A DNA stretch of 64,000 nt, taken from Mansonella perstans. Its lineage: Eukaryota > Nematoda > Chromadorea > Rhabditida > Onchocercidae. Location of the stretch: assembly GCA_037074765.1 (NCBI GenBank), contig JBAMDO010000243.1, positions 1-64,000 of the forward strand, read 5' to 3'. Positions 1 to 11,142 of this stretch are shown piece after piece (position 1 is the first letter of the stretch; each line of letters begins with the position of its first letter). The translations under genes were made by a program, and so were the position numbers. The notes under the pieces were generated by a model. That model made no database searches and was not told where the DNA came from. It saw only the letters and a program-made list of their open reading frames with translations.

Positions 1-62
1 TTTCCAATATATCACATTCTTAAACAGTAAAAAAGAATAGCGAAAGAAAAAGTTGCACTTAC

Positions 63-898
63 CTGATAATATAATACGACAAGGTATCGATTTGATACAT
101 TAAAGCCAGATAAATGTTCACAGGCATTTTTGGCATCAAAAATATCTTCATAAACCACAAATGCTGTTCCACGTGTTTCAGCTGTATTGCCTCTGCAGAA
201 AAAAATTGAAGACATCGGAAGAAAAACTGGTGAAGTAAAGAAATACACTAACTCGAAATCTTCAGCAATACATGGAGGAAGTTATCTAATCCTGCTGATA
301 ACTTATGATAATTTTTTAATATTACTAAATAGCAATTATTTTGTGCAGCACTCAAATGAAATTTCATGAAAGATGAATTGAAAACAAAAGGGAATTTATA
401 ATAACCAGAAGAATTAGAGACTAAAGCTTAACGATAGCTTAAAATATTATACTTAAATAATATACTCAAACCCTTAAATACTTAAACTTAAATACTAACA
501 CTCAAATACTTAAACCCTATTCGATGATGAATAAAACTCGTTCGAAGACAAGAAATTTTTCTATTTTCATTCATTCTCAAAAACTTAATTATTTGTTGGG
601 ATACGAACTGCAAAAAGAATAGCAAATTAGCCAAGTTAGAAGCTTTGAACACATAACTGTTGGTTGAAGTCTTTGTGGAACTCAGCAGAACTTTTCAATC
701 CATAAAAAATCATACATGTAGCCCTCAAAATAAAAGAAATAAACAAACTTACACTCTTATTTGACGTACTGCTCCAAATTTCCCAAAGATATCGTACATT
801 TCTTCGCTAGTAATTTTATATGGTAAATTTTTTACGTATAAAATTCGATTCACTTCTGGCGGTAATTTTTGATTTCGTCCTCGATTAGCTAATGCCAT
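63..898 (-). CDS. SF3B6: SF3B6/p14 splicing factor 3B subunit 6 (3' end outside window)
   Basis: The U2 snRNP SF3b subunit p14 is a single-RRM protein that contacts SF3B1 near the branch-point adenosine in the nuclear spliceosome. Two exons are visible: 898-753 and 192-63, joined in phase across a GTAAGT...CTGCAG intron. Exon 1 starts [16 protein letters not shown] and runs through the RRM beta-1/RNP2 segment ([12 protein letters not shown]) and [11 protein letters not shown]; exon 2 carries [20 protein letters not shown] and the ending [10 protein letters not shown]. This order is nearly identical to animal p14. About 92 residues of an expected 125-140 are present. The exon ending at 63 is followed by a GTAAGT donor, so the C-terminal tail lies beyond base 1. 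The start is the ATG just after a TTTTCAG acceptor at 914. Seen: exons and motifs. Inferred: function from family identity. Confidence 0.95.
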
Positions 899-910
899 AA
901 ATTCAATGTG

Positions 911-924
911 ATCCTGAAAATAAA
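911..924 (-). promoter_or_regulatory. probable trans-splice acceptor before SF3B6
   Basis: On the minus strand a TTTATTTTCAG ends at base 914, 15 nt before the SF3B6 start codon, with no in-frame upstream exon seen. This fits a nematode spliced-leader acceptor; a 5' UTR intron is the alternative. Confidence 0.5.
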
Positions 925-1703
925 TTTTCGGAACAATTCAATTCCCGAATGTAATTTCTTTGGATACTTTATATTTACTGGCTTATTGTCAAAACTGTTT
1001 AACCTATGGAAAACGCATCATATACATAATATTTAACATGAAAACCTGAAATTAACTAGCTGTAATTAATTGTATGAATAACAATCAGATGAACTTGATG
1101 AAATTCCCTACCACCAAACTCATCTACCAGTCAACACTTACAACATCCTCCCTCGTACCCTATTTCATTGAATTTTAGCGATCTTACAATGCATTTCGGT
1201 TTGCGATTGAATTGCGAAAGATTGTTGCATGCAACCGGATCGCATGTCATGCAACGCATTTGCATGACACGCGCGCATTCAATTTGTACGTAGCAAAACT
1301 GTCAAATTAACGTTATCATTCCTCGGCCTTATCGTACTCCTACAACGTTATCTCGATCGTACTGTTCATACTGGGAACACTGCTATGTCAAGTTACTAAA
1401 TTACTCAACGTTACTAAATTACTAAATTAGTTACTAAATTACACTTCAATTGTCGCAGTTACTAAATTACTCAACGTCTACTATCTGTTGCAATTACTAA
1501 ATTACTTGTAAGTCTCGCGTATTCCGTAATGACTTATGATTGTAACACTATCATTTGTTAAATTTAAATTTATGCAAATTAGAAAATATTAAAAAATAAT
1601 ATGCGTTTTTTATTACATATACCACCTGTTTTTTTTTAATGACTATTAAAATACAAAATAAATTTGGGATAAAATAAAGGAAAATAACAACACAATAACA
1701 TTT

Positions 1704-1851
1704 GAATCCGGAAAGTAATACAGTTCAACATTACTCACATGAATCCAGAAAGTAATACAGTTCAGCATTACTCACATGAATCCAGAAAGTAATACAGTTC
1801 AACATTACTAACATGAATCCAGAAAGTAATACAGTTCAGCATTACTTACGT
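1704..1851. repeat. 37-bp tandem repeat, 4 copies
   Basis: Four consecutive 37-bp units begin at 1704, 1741, 1778 and 1815, each starting GAATCC(A/G)GAAAGTAATAC. They differ at only a few positions, mainly an A/G toward the middle and the last bases of units 3 and 4. Such low divergence indicates recent expansion or ongoing homogenisation. Confidence 0.9.
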
Positions 1852-2138
1852 TGCATTGAACCCTATCTTATCATTCCGGAAAAAAAGTTTTTTCTTGCGT
1901 ATTATTGGGGAATATATGGGAAATATGAGTCAATCAATTAGTTTGTATTTTTGAAAAAAATACCAAATGACAAAATGACAAAAATACTTTAAAAAACTTG
2001 CAAAAAGAACACCAATGTATACATAAAGCATTACGATAATTTTTGTTTTAATCATATGAAGATGAAGGGATAATGAAATGGTATAGAGAACCGAGATCGG
2101 CAATCAATGGCAAGTATTATGTCAATATACGCGAACAT

Positions 2139-3895
2139 TTAGGCACTACTTAATTTTTCGTCTATATCACCCGCAATAGCCATTAACCGTTTATATTGTT
2201 CTTCTGATAGACTAATACCTTTACGTCCTGGTTTCAGTTCACCGCTCTCCTGAAAATTTTTCTTTTCTAGAGTCAAAATACGAAAAAAAAAGCAAATACT
2301 TAAGAAAATTAAAATTATCAAATGCTAAAGTAAAGTTGTAGAATTCACGCTTTACATTTTCAGACACTTTTTTGCAAAATGGTTTGCAAAAATGAAACAA
2401 AAATTGAAGATTTCCATTTCCTAATTTTCAAATTGGAATTAAACATTTCAAAAACTACAACTTAGTTTTCTAAAGAATCTAAAAGCATATATATGCTAGA
2501 TAAAATGTTCTTTTATTTCAGTGAGAATCTACCAAGCCATTCTAATTTAAACTCCACTCTCTCCATGTTTGGTAATTCAGAATTTGTAAATGATGACCAA
2601 TGCATTGTCGTCTGCTAGGAGCTAGAAGTTTTCGTCTGCTAGAGTTTCAAGAATTTAGAAAAGCAAAAGCGAAATGATAGATAAATAATCCATATGTCAC
2701 AAAACATAAAATAACTTGTCTACAATTGAATACTACGCATTACTTAGTCTAGTTTCATCTCCTAATTGCAGATCAAAAGAAGTATTGGTACCCCTAGGGG
2801 TACAGACTTACCTTATCCTGATAATATTCACGAATATCAATCAATGGTTTGCCTTTGAAAGATCGAACCGATACGAAACGCATTTTGCCCAATTCATACA
2901 TCTAAAATTAATTCCCATAATGGTTGGGATTGGGACAAACTTGTAAACAAACAGTGAGGAATCTGTGTCACAGTTTTTAATTCTTTTAATCTCTCTTCTT
3001 ATTCCAATGGAAAAGCAGAGAATTTTGATAGACTATGCATAAAATTCACAAAAATTATTATATTAGTCAACTTCTTTTTCTTTTTAAAGAACAAGAAGCA
3101 GGATTTCCAGAAAAAAATCTGTTATATAAACAATCCGAATGGAAGAAAAAAACTACTTCCAAATACCTTTAATTTATATTTGTAATCTCTGTCCCAAATA
3201 CCGATAAATGACACGAAATATGCTTAGTATTAATTGTAATTACCTATGCTTAAGAAAAAAAATGGAAATTTAGAAAAATGAAATAAGAGAAGAAACCTCT
3301 TCACCATCAGCATTCTTGAAGCTACCACCATTACTTTTAGCTTTTTTTATAGGAGTTTTATCAATAATACTTTCATCCGAAGTGCTATTCTGAAGACAGT
3401 TAATATTCAATAAACTCTAATAATTATTCATTTAAATTTTGTAATAAAAAGCTCATTTAATTTAAATTTAACATTACTTATTTCTGACGTAATTTAAAAA
3501 TAGCAATACTTAGCTCCCTTCCATATATTTAATATTCTGCAACTTTTTAAAGCATTTGCTTTATGGCATTTGTAAACTGAGAAACGGTTTGACAAATGTG
3601 ATGCTTCCAGGATAAAAATAGCAAGAAGTGACGAGAAGTATCCACTGGTCATCTTTGGAAAATGATAATGGGTAAGGTGACAACAATTACATTAATCACA
3701 TAACGAATATGTAATAAACTCATTTAAAACTTAAGCAACAATCTAAATAACAAATTTAAACAATCTAAATGATAAATTTTACAAAAATTTTAAAAAAGTG
3801 AAAATGCAGAAAAAAAATGGCACTTCTCCGCCACGTTTCGTCTTCTTTGCCCTTTTTTTATGACTCTTAGCGCTTGAACTGTCAGAATCCGACAT
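2139..3895 (-). CDS. SUB1: SUB1/PC4 transcriptional coactivator p15
   Basis: This is a single-stranded-DNA-binding coactivator of RNA polymerase II. Four exons, all joined in phase 0: 3895-3824, 3389-3297, 2901-2812 and 2249-2139, giving 121 residues. Residues 1-24 are Ser/Asp-rich followed by a basic stretch ([15 protein letters not shown]), as in the regulatory SEAC tail of PC4. Exon 2 is a second acidic/basic linker. Exons 3-4 form the conserved core: [19 protein letters not shown], then [10 protein letters not shown], then [20 protein letters not shown], close to human PC4 with the expected length (human 127). Introns are GT-AG; the exon 1 donor is GAA|GTGCCA. The start follows a TTTTCAG acceptor by 10 nt. 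The gene is divergent from the OTUD6B-like gene. Confidence 0.95.
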
Positions 3896-3901
3896 TCCGG
3901 C

Positions 3902-3916
3902 ACTTCTGAAAATTGT
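3902..3916 (-). promoter_or_regulatory. probable trans-splice acceptor before SUB1
   Basis: Minus-strand ATTTTCAG ends at 3906, ten nucleotides before the SUB1 ATG at 3895. The spacing and consensus fit spliced-leader addition; an upstream 5' UTR exon is not excluded. Confidence 0.5.
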
Positions 3917-4444
3917 CAAAGTGGGGAACGTAATATCCACCAACAAACAAACAAAAAAAAAAAAAAAGACAAAACCTATGCCGATAATAAAAAGCAATGA
4001 TCGATAAATCACAAATCGCAAATAGACCGGATGAGCGAATTCTGAATTTAAAAAACTGGGGACTCAACAGATCGAGGAGAAATGTTCCTGGTATTCCTGA
4101 CAAACAACCGGAAACCACGAATTGGTACTGATTGCATTGCATTACGAATACAAACCGAAGACTTCCCAAAAACATATTGTATATGTTATCTCTTACACCC
4201 TGTGTGCTTATCTTGTTGTTCCAATATTTTTACTCTCATCCTCATCCATCCATTATCATTCTCTTTATTATCGTGTTCCTTAAGGTTTTTCTTAATCTCT
4301 AGTCACGCACACTCTATCGTAATATTTTCTCACTCTCTATTTTTCTTCTTACTACGTTAATTTTATCATAAGTTATTCGCCTTCGTAGTACGTGACCGAT
4401 CTACGATTAAGATATCAAAGCTTATCGTTACTCAGATCGTATTG

Positions 4445-4595
4445 ATGTTCCGATTTCATTTCATCTTTCTGAATAGTTCCGATTTCATCTTCCTGAATAA
4501 TTCCGACTTCATTTTCCTGAAATGTTCCGATTTCACTTTCCTGAGTAGTTCCGATTTCATCTTTCTGAATAGTTCCGATTTCATCTTCCTGGATA
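4445..4595 (-). repeat. 24-bp minisatellite, about 6 copies, open in one minus frame
   Basis: About six units of 24 bp with core GTTCCGATTTCATCTTCCTG on the plus strand. Because the unit is a multiple of three, one minus-strand frame stays open from 4633 to 4415 and would read an eight-residue acidic repeat such as IGTIQKDE. No homology or splice context supports translation, so I call it a repeat first. Confidence 0.8.
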
Positions 4596-4716
4596 GAAGG
4601 AAGATACGGTGAATAATTCGATTTGAAGATCATTTTTTTATAAATTATTGATTTAAATATCGAACATGTACTGTAAAGAAAATACCAAATCTATCAATTT
4701 TCCAAATCTAAACTTT

Positions 4717-4728
4717 TTAAATTTCAGA
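4717..4728 (+). promoter_or_regulatory. probable trans-splice acceptor before OTUD6B-like gene
   Basis: TTTAAATTTCAG ends at 4727, 39 nt upstream of the start codon at 4767, a typical position for a nematode spliced-leader site. Confidence 0.45.
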
Positions 4729-4766
4729 TTTAATTAGTGGTTGAATTGAATTTTTCAAAAAGAATA

Positions 4767-7700
4767 ATGATTGAGGAAGAAGATGTGACACCTTTGGGAC
4801 AGCTAAAAGCAGCACATCGGAAGGAACGCAAGGAATTACAGTGTAAATTAACTTTTATTTTAATTTTTAACCTATAAATATTTATTTTATTTTTTAAGCT
4901 TTTTTTTTTTATTTAGAATGTTTAACAAATTTTTCCTTCACTGTGATTTCATATTAATGACATTACTATGTAATTAAGTTATCATAAACTATTAACTTAA
5001 GGATAGTAGTAGCAGTAGAAGCAGTAGTAATAATAGTAATGGTAAAAATCCGAAAGTAAATGTATTACTAATTATATCACTGCATTTACTATTTCTACTA
5101 ATTACATTTACTACTTTTTATTAATTACATTTACTAAACTGTTAACTTAGATAAAGAGAGATAGTAATTGTAGTAGTAGTAGTAGTAGTAGTAATAGTAG
5201 TAAAGATCAATAAGTAAATATATTAACTAGAATAAGGTATAATAAGATTAACTAGAATAGCGATTTAGTGTTAATCATAGACAAACTTTATTTTTGATGA
5301 AGAGTGAGTAGTAAGAGTAGTAATAATAAAATTCAGCAAGTTAATATATTACTAAGGTATGAATAGTGATATGATTTAATGTTAATTACAATTAATATTA
5401 ATTGCATTAATATTGTTATGTCTTTCAGCAAAAATTATGAATATGAAGTATTCGGCTGGAAAAAATGACAAAAAGCGAAAGAAAGAAGTAAGTATAGAGA
5501 TAGCGAAAATGGAAGAAGAAATGAAGAAACGCCATGAAGAGGTCTTCTTTCTAATTATGATTTATCAGATAATAATTAACAGTTAACTGATACTTCTAAT
5601 TAACAAATAACTGATACTTATATCACTTTAATAACATTCTAGCATTCTTTTAATAATCGTTAAAATATCGAAGCAATAATTGGAATGAATTGTTAGTTAG
5701 TATTTTAAATGTTATTATTAATAAATGCATGTTGCATTTTTTGATTCATATCGTTTGGGGATTTTAATTTTGCTAGAAAGTTCATCAGCAATTTCTAAAC
5801 TTTTTAAATTTATGTATATATGAAAATTATTTTTATAATATGCAAATTATTAATTTAATTATTCAAATATATTAAAATAATCAAAGGTTATTTCAATAAT
5901 TTGCGCAAAATCAATGTTAGATTTGAAAATAATGCAGTACAATTTCTTTCATTACATAATTTTGAACTGATATATAATTACCAAGCGATGCTAGTGTATT
6001 ACAGCGAAGTATTTGAGATGCTCACATAAAATTTTAAGAAATTATAATTTAGGAATTAGCGCAATTCAAGTCATCGCTACCAGAAATGTCTGCAAAATCA
6101 GTTGTTACGGAGCAATATGAAGAAAAACAACCACGGATAACACGAGCTCAAAAAAGACGAGTAAGTTTTGTAACAATTTTTATTAAGCAAAATATCATGT
6201 AGAACTTTCATATAGATCAAATTGTTTCATTCCTTTCATTATTTCTGTAATCAACATCTTATGATAGTTGTAAAATGAAGTTGCATTGCGCAAATTAAAA
6301 GCTTAGATACGTTGTAATACTGTTAAATTGGTATCACATGTGTGGTAATAATTTTTTTGACGTCAACGAAAAAAAAAAGGATTATATTTGATTTCTTTGT
6401 GATCCTAAAAATGTACAACAAAAAAGGAAGCGGAAATCTCGGGATAATTCAGTCAGTACCAACGGCACATTTAATGATCCTGAAGGTGATGAGTGTAAGA
6501 GCAAACATAATGTAGATATTATATGGTAAATATTATAGTCTCTTTAGGATTTGGTAAAAGCTTTCTTAACTTCAAGAAAATTCCATACCATTTTATAATT
6601 TGTCAGAAAGTACTCTGACATGTTTGATGTTTCAAAAATAAAAATTTTTTCACTCATCATCTTCAAGTGAATTTTATGCAGTTGAATCATTGCAGGATAA
6701 AAAAGCAGAAATCAATAGGAAACGAGAAGAAGCAGCATTACAAGCTAGAATTGATGCCGAAAGTGCACCTCGTACGGTTTTTTTTCTGCTTTAAGGATTT
6801 CAATCATTCAAAAATTAAAAGAGAATAAAAGTCAGTAATTTGTTAAGTAATTAAGTAATTTCGTTCATATTGTTTTTCTTTTTAAGAAACTGATGTGGCA
6901 CTGTTTGAGAAAAATCATTTTATAATGGTGCTTCAGTTTTAAAATATTTTAGGGAAAGTGGAAAGTGAAGCAATTGAGCGGTACCTAATTGATCGTGGCC
7001 TTACAATATATAATATTGAACCGGATGGTGATTGTTTGTATAGTGCTATAGCACATCAACTAACATTGATTACTTCACATCAAGTTGAATTTATCAGTTT
7101 TTTTTTTTGAATAATTAAAAAAATTAATGATTGAAAAAATTGTAATTTGCTTCAGGTTTTTTCTGATCTCTCTCAAAATGCAATAAATTTATTCAGATGG
7201 TTAAATTTAAATGAAAATCCACCAATATGAATGTTTTAATTTGATATTATATGGAAATTTTTATTTCAGTTTACGGGTGCAGATATTCGTCAAAAGGCTG
7301 CTGCTTATATGCGAATGCACAGGGATGATTTTCTTCCATTTTTAACTGGTGATGATGGAGAAGCAATGAATGAGATGGAATTTGAAGAATATTGTACTAG
7401 AGTTGAAAAATGCTGCACAGAAGGTGGTGTTTGGGGTGGAGAACCGGAGGTAATTTTAGATTATAGCAACACATTTGAAACTTGAAATATCACTTAAGGT
7501 GTACTAATCTTGTTTAAATTAGTTCAGGCCATGATTTAAGCATGTCTTAAAAAAAGTTCAAGTGATAAGATAGAGAGAATGTGTCCATGGGAAAGATATT
7601 TCCAGAAGCTGCTCCAGTAATTCTAATGAGAATCTAGGAACATTATATTCTAGTAATAAATCACTTTCCTGATAAGAAGCAAAATACCTCCGTATACTTT

Positions 7701-8064
7701 TGTAATTTATGACTGGCTTTTGCAGTTTAGATAAGAGTAATTTAACTTCCCATCATTTCTGCTTAATATTTTTATTTTCATTAATTAGTTAAGATAAGTT
7801 AACTATCTGCTGGAATCTTTTGTTATAACTCATTATTTAAACTTCTCACTGTATTTAGCTTTATAATTATAATTACAGCTTCGAGCTACAGCATGTGTAT
7901 TGGAGAGACAAATTGAAGTTATTCAGCCAGGGGGATGTGTTTTGACATTTGGAAAAGAATATAGAGATAAAAAATCACTTGTTATTACATTCCATCGGTT
8001 TGCCTACAATTTAGGCGAGCATTATAATTCAACTGTTCCAAATACCGTTATTGATTTTTCCTGA
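4767..8064 (+). CDS. OTUD6B: OTUD6B-like OTU-family deubiquitinase
   Basis: A cysteine protease of the OTU family that removes ubiquitin; its vertebrate relative OTUD6B acts on translation and proteasome assembly. Seven exons: 4767-4842, 5429-5541, 6053-6160, 6696-6771, 6953-7083, 7270-7449, 7879-8064, total 289 residues (human OTUD6B 293). The N-terminal coiled region begins MIEEEDVTPLGQLKAAHRKE, then MKYSAGKNDKKRKKE and IAKMEEEMKKRHEE, matching the family leader. The catalytic segment is IEPDGDCLYSAIAHQL with Cys about 152 and its Asp; the partner His is in NLGEHYNS about residue 276. WGGEPELRATA and FLPFLTG are further OTU landmarks. Exons 2 and 5 use weaker donors (GAG|GTCTTC, CAA|GTTGAA) but the frame closes throughout. 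All catalytic residues are intact. Confidence 0.95.
4990..5210. repeat. imperfect TAG/TAA trinucleotide repeat in OTUD6B-like intron 1
   Basis: Two blocks (about 5004-5045 and 5171-5206) are built from TAG and TAA triplets, the second with seven consecutive TAG units. They lie wholly inside intron 1. Confidence 0.75.
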
Positions 8065-9063
8065 AACTTCAAGTTAATAAATAATCGTGGTGCGGAAATA
8101 ATGAATAATTTGAGAAGGAATTCTCATATTATTATTGATCGAGAAAAATCCCTTACACCGTCGCATAATGATTAGTATGGTAATCATTTACTTAGCATAG
8201 AATCGATTAACAAAGTCTTACTATTACTGATTCATAAAAGTCTATTTTATCGTTTCATTCCACTTCATTTGCATATGTTAGACTTCCAAGAAAGGATTCA
8301 GAAAAGGGAGTTTCAGGAAATGTGCTTGTTTTTGTTAAGTTGAAATCTTCAACTTTTACAGCTGTTTTTTTTTTACCATGTGATTGTCATCTGTTAGTTT
8401 TTATTGATTTTTTTTTTCACAATGCCAAAAATCTCATTCTTGTAAAAAATATTTGTGAGGAAATTCCTTTACATATACACTTATTTTAATACTATATACT
8501 TATTAGTGCAAATCTTCTGTGATATCTGTGCTTTTTAATGACGACAGTATGCAAATCATTTTATGATATATCTATGACAATCTAGCTTTTTAATTAATGA
8601 TGGCAGTCAAAATTAATTTTATCCGTTGTTTATTTCTTTATTTCAAACTATATTGATTTACTGTTCAGTACAAGATAAGTATTGTTTGATTTAGTGATTT
8701 ACAAGTGATTTATTGACCAGTACAAGATAAGTATATTATTTGATAAAAATTTCTTGCCAATTTAATTTTACGATTTCAGTCTTTCGAGCAAGTTGATGGA
8801 ATAACCAATATTTCTTCAGATGTGATTGTTAATGCATTAATGCTTTTGAGTTTTTTCTTATATAGAAAATTGAGGGTAGATTTTTCAAATATTATAGGTC
8901 ATTTTTTTTTTTTTGTGTGATGTGATTCAGTTCTTGTTTTAAATATTACAATTTCTATTTCAAGTGATAATATTTTAGTTATTCATATGTAATTATAATA
9001 GATTACATATATGTTGCTTTCATATAATTCTCTTTTAGTTCATTGTTGCCGAAATAACATTTA
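8065..9063 (+). other. OTUD6B-like 3' region and spacer to ELMOD gene
   Basis: An AATAAA at 8076-8081, only 12 nt after the stop, is a candidate poly(A) signal for the OTUD6B-like transcript. The rest is A+T-rich with T runs and no supported coding. CTCTTTTAG ending at 9038 sits 25 nt before the next gene's ATG and could receive a spliced leader. Both genes are on the plus strand across a 1.0 kb gap. Confidence 0.55.
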
Positions 9064-11142
9064 ATGGATTGGTACGATGAGGGTCCATCGTTGTTCAATC
9101 TTTACCGAAATATCTCCTTCATATTTCGTCGACTCTTACGGATGACACTAAATTGGTTCATGCTAGTGATAACTGGCAAAACGGAACTTGAAAGAATTGT
9201 AAATAAATTAAAGTACTTTTAAAAAATTTTGATTTTAAAAAAATTTGAAATTTTATGTAGCAGGTTCTTTTTTTTTGTCAAAATAGGTGGCCATAAAAGT
9301 AATAAGCTGAAAGTTCAATAAAGTAGTAAATTAATGACGGATCAAATTGAACATTAGATGATGTATTTAAATACTAATTATATTTTAAACTAATTATAGT
9401 TAATTTGGCGAACTAATAATCGTGGTCAAATCACAGCAGAAGTGGAAAAACTCATTGATGATGGAGAGCTACCAGCAATGCCAAAATTTTGGAAGGCTGG
9501 ACAAGAAGAGAAACTTGTTAGTTCAAAATTTACTGTTATGATACTTTTCAAAAAATTTCCATTTTAAATATTTCTTTAATTATTATTAATTATTATTCAT
9601 AATTATTCGTTTTTTAATTACTTCTGTTCTGTTTTCTTTCAATTTTTTTATTTTCTCAAAAATTTTTTAATATTTAGTATGAAAAGTTTCTTTCTACAAT
9701 ATTTTTATTACGAATTAAAAAATTAATTACATTTAGGCAACAGAGATCATCAAGAGATGTTGTTCAGAAGTAGATAATGAACGATTTCGTCAGTTAAAAG
9801 AGGCACTGAAGAGATCATTGGGTCAAATACGTGGCTACCGAGAATTATGTGACCAAGTTGAAGAAATGTGCCAGGAGAAGTATGATCGTAAAAATGAAAT
9901 TCATGAGAAGAGGTTCTTTTTTTTTTAATAAATTAATGTTTTTATTAGATTGTATTATAACTCAAGTCATATTGATTGTTTTTGCTTCTGTTTCCACTTT
10001 TTTTTTTTAACAGATTGATCAGATTATGGGAACTTTTAATGCCAACGGAGGATTTGCAAGCTAGAATGACGAATCAGTGGCAAAAGATCGGATTTCAGGC
10101 AAAACAAAATTTTTTTAATTATGAGTTTAAAATTCAAGTCCCACTATTTTATTAATAAAACTGTAAATGAAAATGGTGACGGGTTTTTTTTGATTCGTTA
10201 TTCATTCACTTCTAATATTTTCAATCCATTTGCAACTGACCTCCAATCATTTGTTATAAATGATCCAAATCATTTAGGGTCATGATCCGGCTACTGATTT
10301 CCGAGGTATGGGAATTCTTTCGCTGGAACAGCTAATTTTCTTGGCACAGTATGATGTTGCACATGCGCAATCAATACTTTCTATTTCAAATCATCCTTTA
10401 TATGGGTAAGCGAAAGTGATTCATTAGTATGATAATATTTTATTGCCATAATTCACTTAAATCTTTATTCTACATTCTAGAAAATTTTCTAAATATATTA
10501 TAGTTTCTTTTGAGCTTATCAGAGATAGAGAGAAAGAGAAAGAAAATAGAAAGTGAAATTGCATTTTACTAAAAGGGAAAGTTTAAAAAAATGGCGGCGG
10601 TCTTTTTTCGTATTCTCATTTTTCATTTTTTTTTTTAAATTTTTTTATCTTTTTCAGTTTTCCAATGGCTGTAACAGGAATCAATTTAACAGCATTGATA
10701 AGACGATTACTACAAAATGATGCATTAAAAATGCACTTTTACAATACTATTTATAATACACCAACAATTGATAATTTTCATCATGTTTTTTGTATGTTAT
10801 TTGAAATACCATATACACTATTGTATCATTTATAATATTTGAAAAAATAACCAAATTATTTTAAGCGCGCACTGTATGCTCTATTTAAGTTCGAACTACA
10901 GCAATGCTATTTAAATTTGCACTACGGTAATACTCTTCAATACTTTATTTAAATCTGAACTACAGTACCATACGTACTCTTCAGGTCAAGTGTTCAAACT
11001 ATTTTGTGCATTTTGGACGAGAAGGAAACCGGAGCTGATCTATTTCAATGAAGTTAAAGATGATTTTGAAGCTCAGCTAATGGTGCATTTATATTCAGTA
11101 GAAGCTAATTTAGATAAGCTAGATGTAAGATTTTTTGAATAA
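9064..11142 (+). CDS. ELMO domain-containing protein (ELMOD-like)
   Basis: ELMOD proteins are GTPase-activating proteins for Arl2/Arf-family GTPases, without the SH3-binding parts of ELMO1. Seven exons: 9064-9198, 9400-9516, 9737-9912, 10014-10098, 10278-10405, 10658-10791, 10985-11142, giving 310 residues. The leader has ITGKTELERI as in ELMOD2. The ELMO domain follows: RLWELLMPTEDLQARMTNQW, then QKIGFQ|GHDPATDFRGMGIL with the catalytic-type Arg of the DFRGMG motif, then SNHPLYGFPMAVTGINLT and LKMHFYN. The length matches ELMOD1/2 (about 290-330). The join IGFQ|GHDP requires a GC donor (CAG|GCAAAA, 10099). The last exon contains GAT|GTAAGA before its TAA, a good donor, so another 3' end may exist. 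The subtype (ELMOD1, 2 or 3) is not settled. Confidence 0.93.

Larger units (their letters stand above)
899..2138. other. intergenic spacer between SF3B6 and SUB1, with repeats
   Basis: No coding region is supported here. About 1384-1510 holds an irregular repeat of a TTACTAAATTAC motif. About 1200-1280 has a less A+T-rich patch with repeated GCATG/TGCAT words. 1704-1851 is a clean 37-bp tandem array, listed separately. SUB1 (upstream) and SF3B6 (downstream) share orientation across this 1.24 kb gap. Confidence 0.6.
3896..4766. other. divergent promoter interval SUB1 / OTUD6B
   Basis: The 870 bp between the two divergent start codons must contain both promoters. It holds a 24-bp minisatellite at about 4445-4595 and otherwise unremarkable A+T-rich sequence. 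ORFs here, such as that at 3882-4175, are antisense overlap with SUB1 exon 1 or low complexity. Confidence 0.6.

Noticed and set aside
3882..4175. 97-codon minus ORF overlapping SUB1 exon 1
   Set aside because: It overlaps the true SUB1 start in another frame and consists of T-run-encoded Phe.
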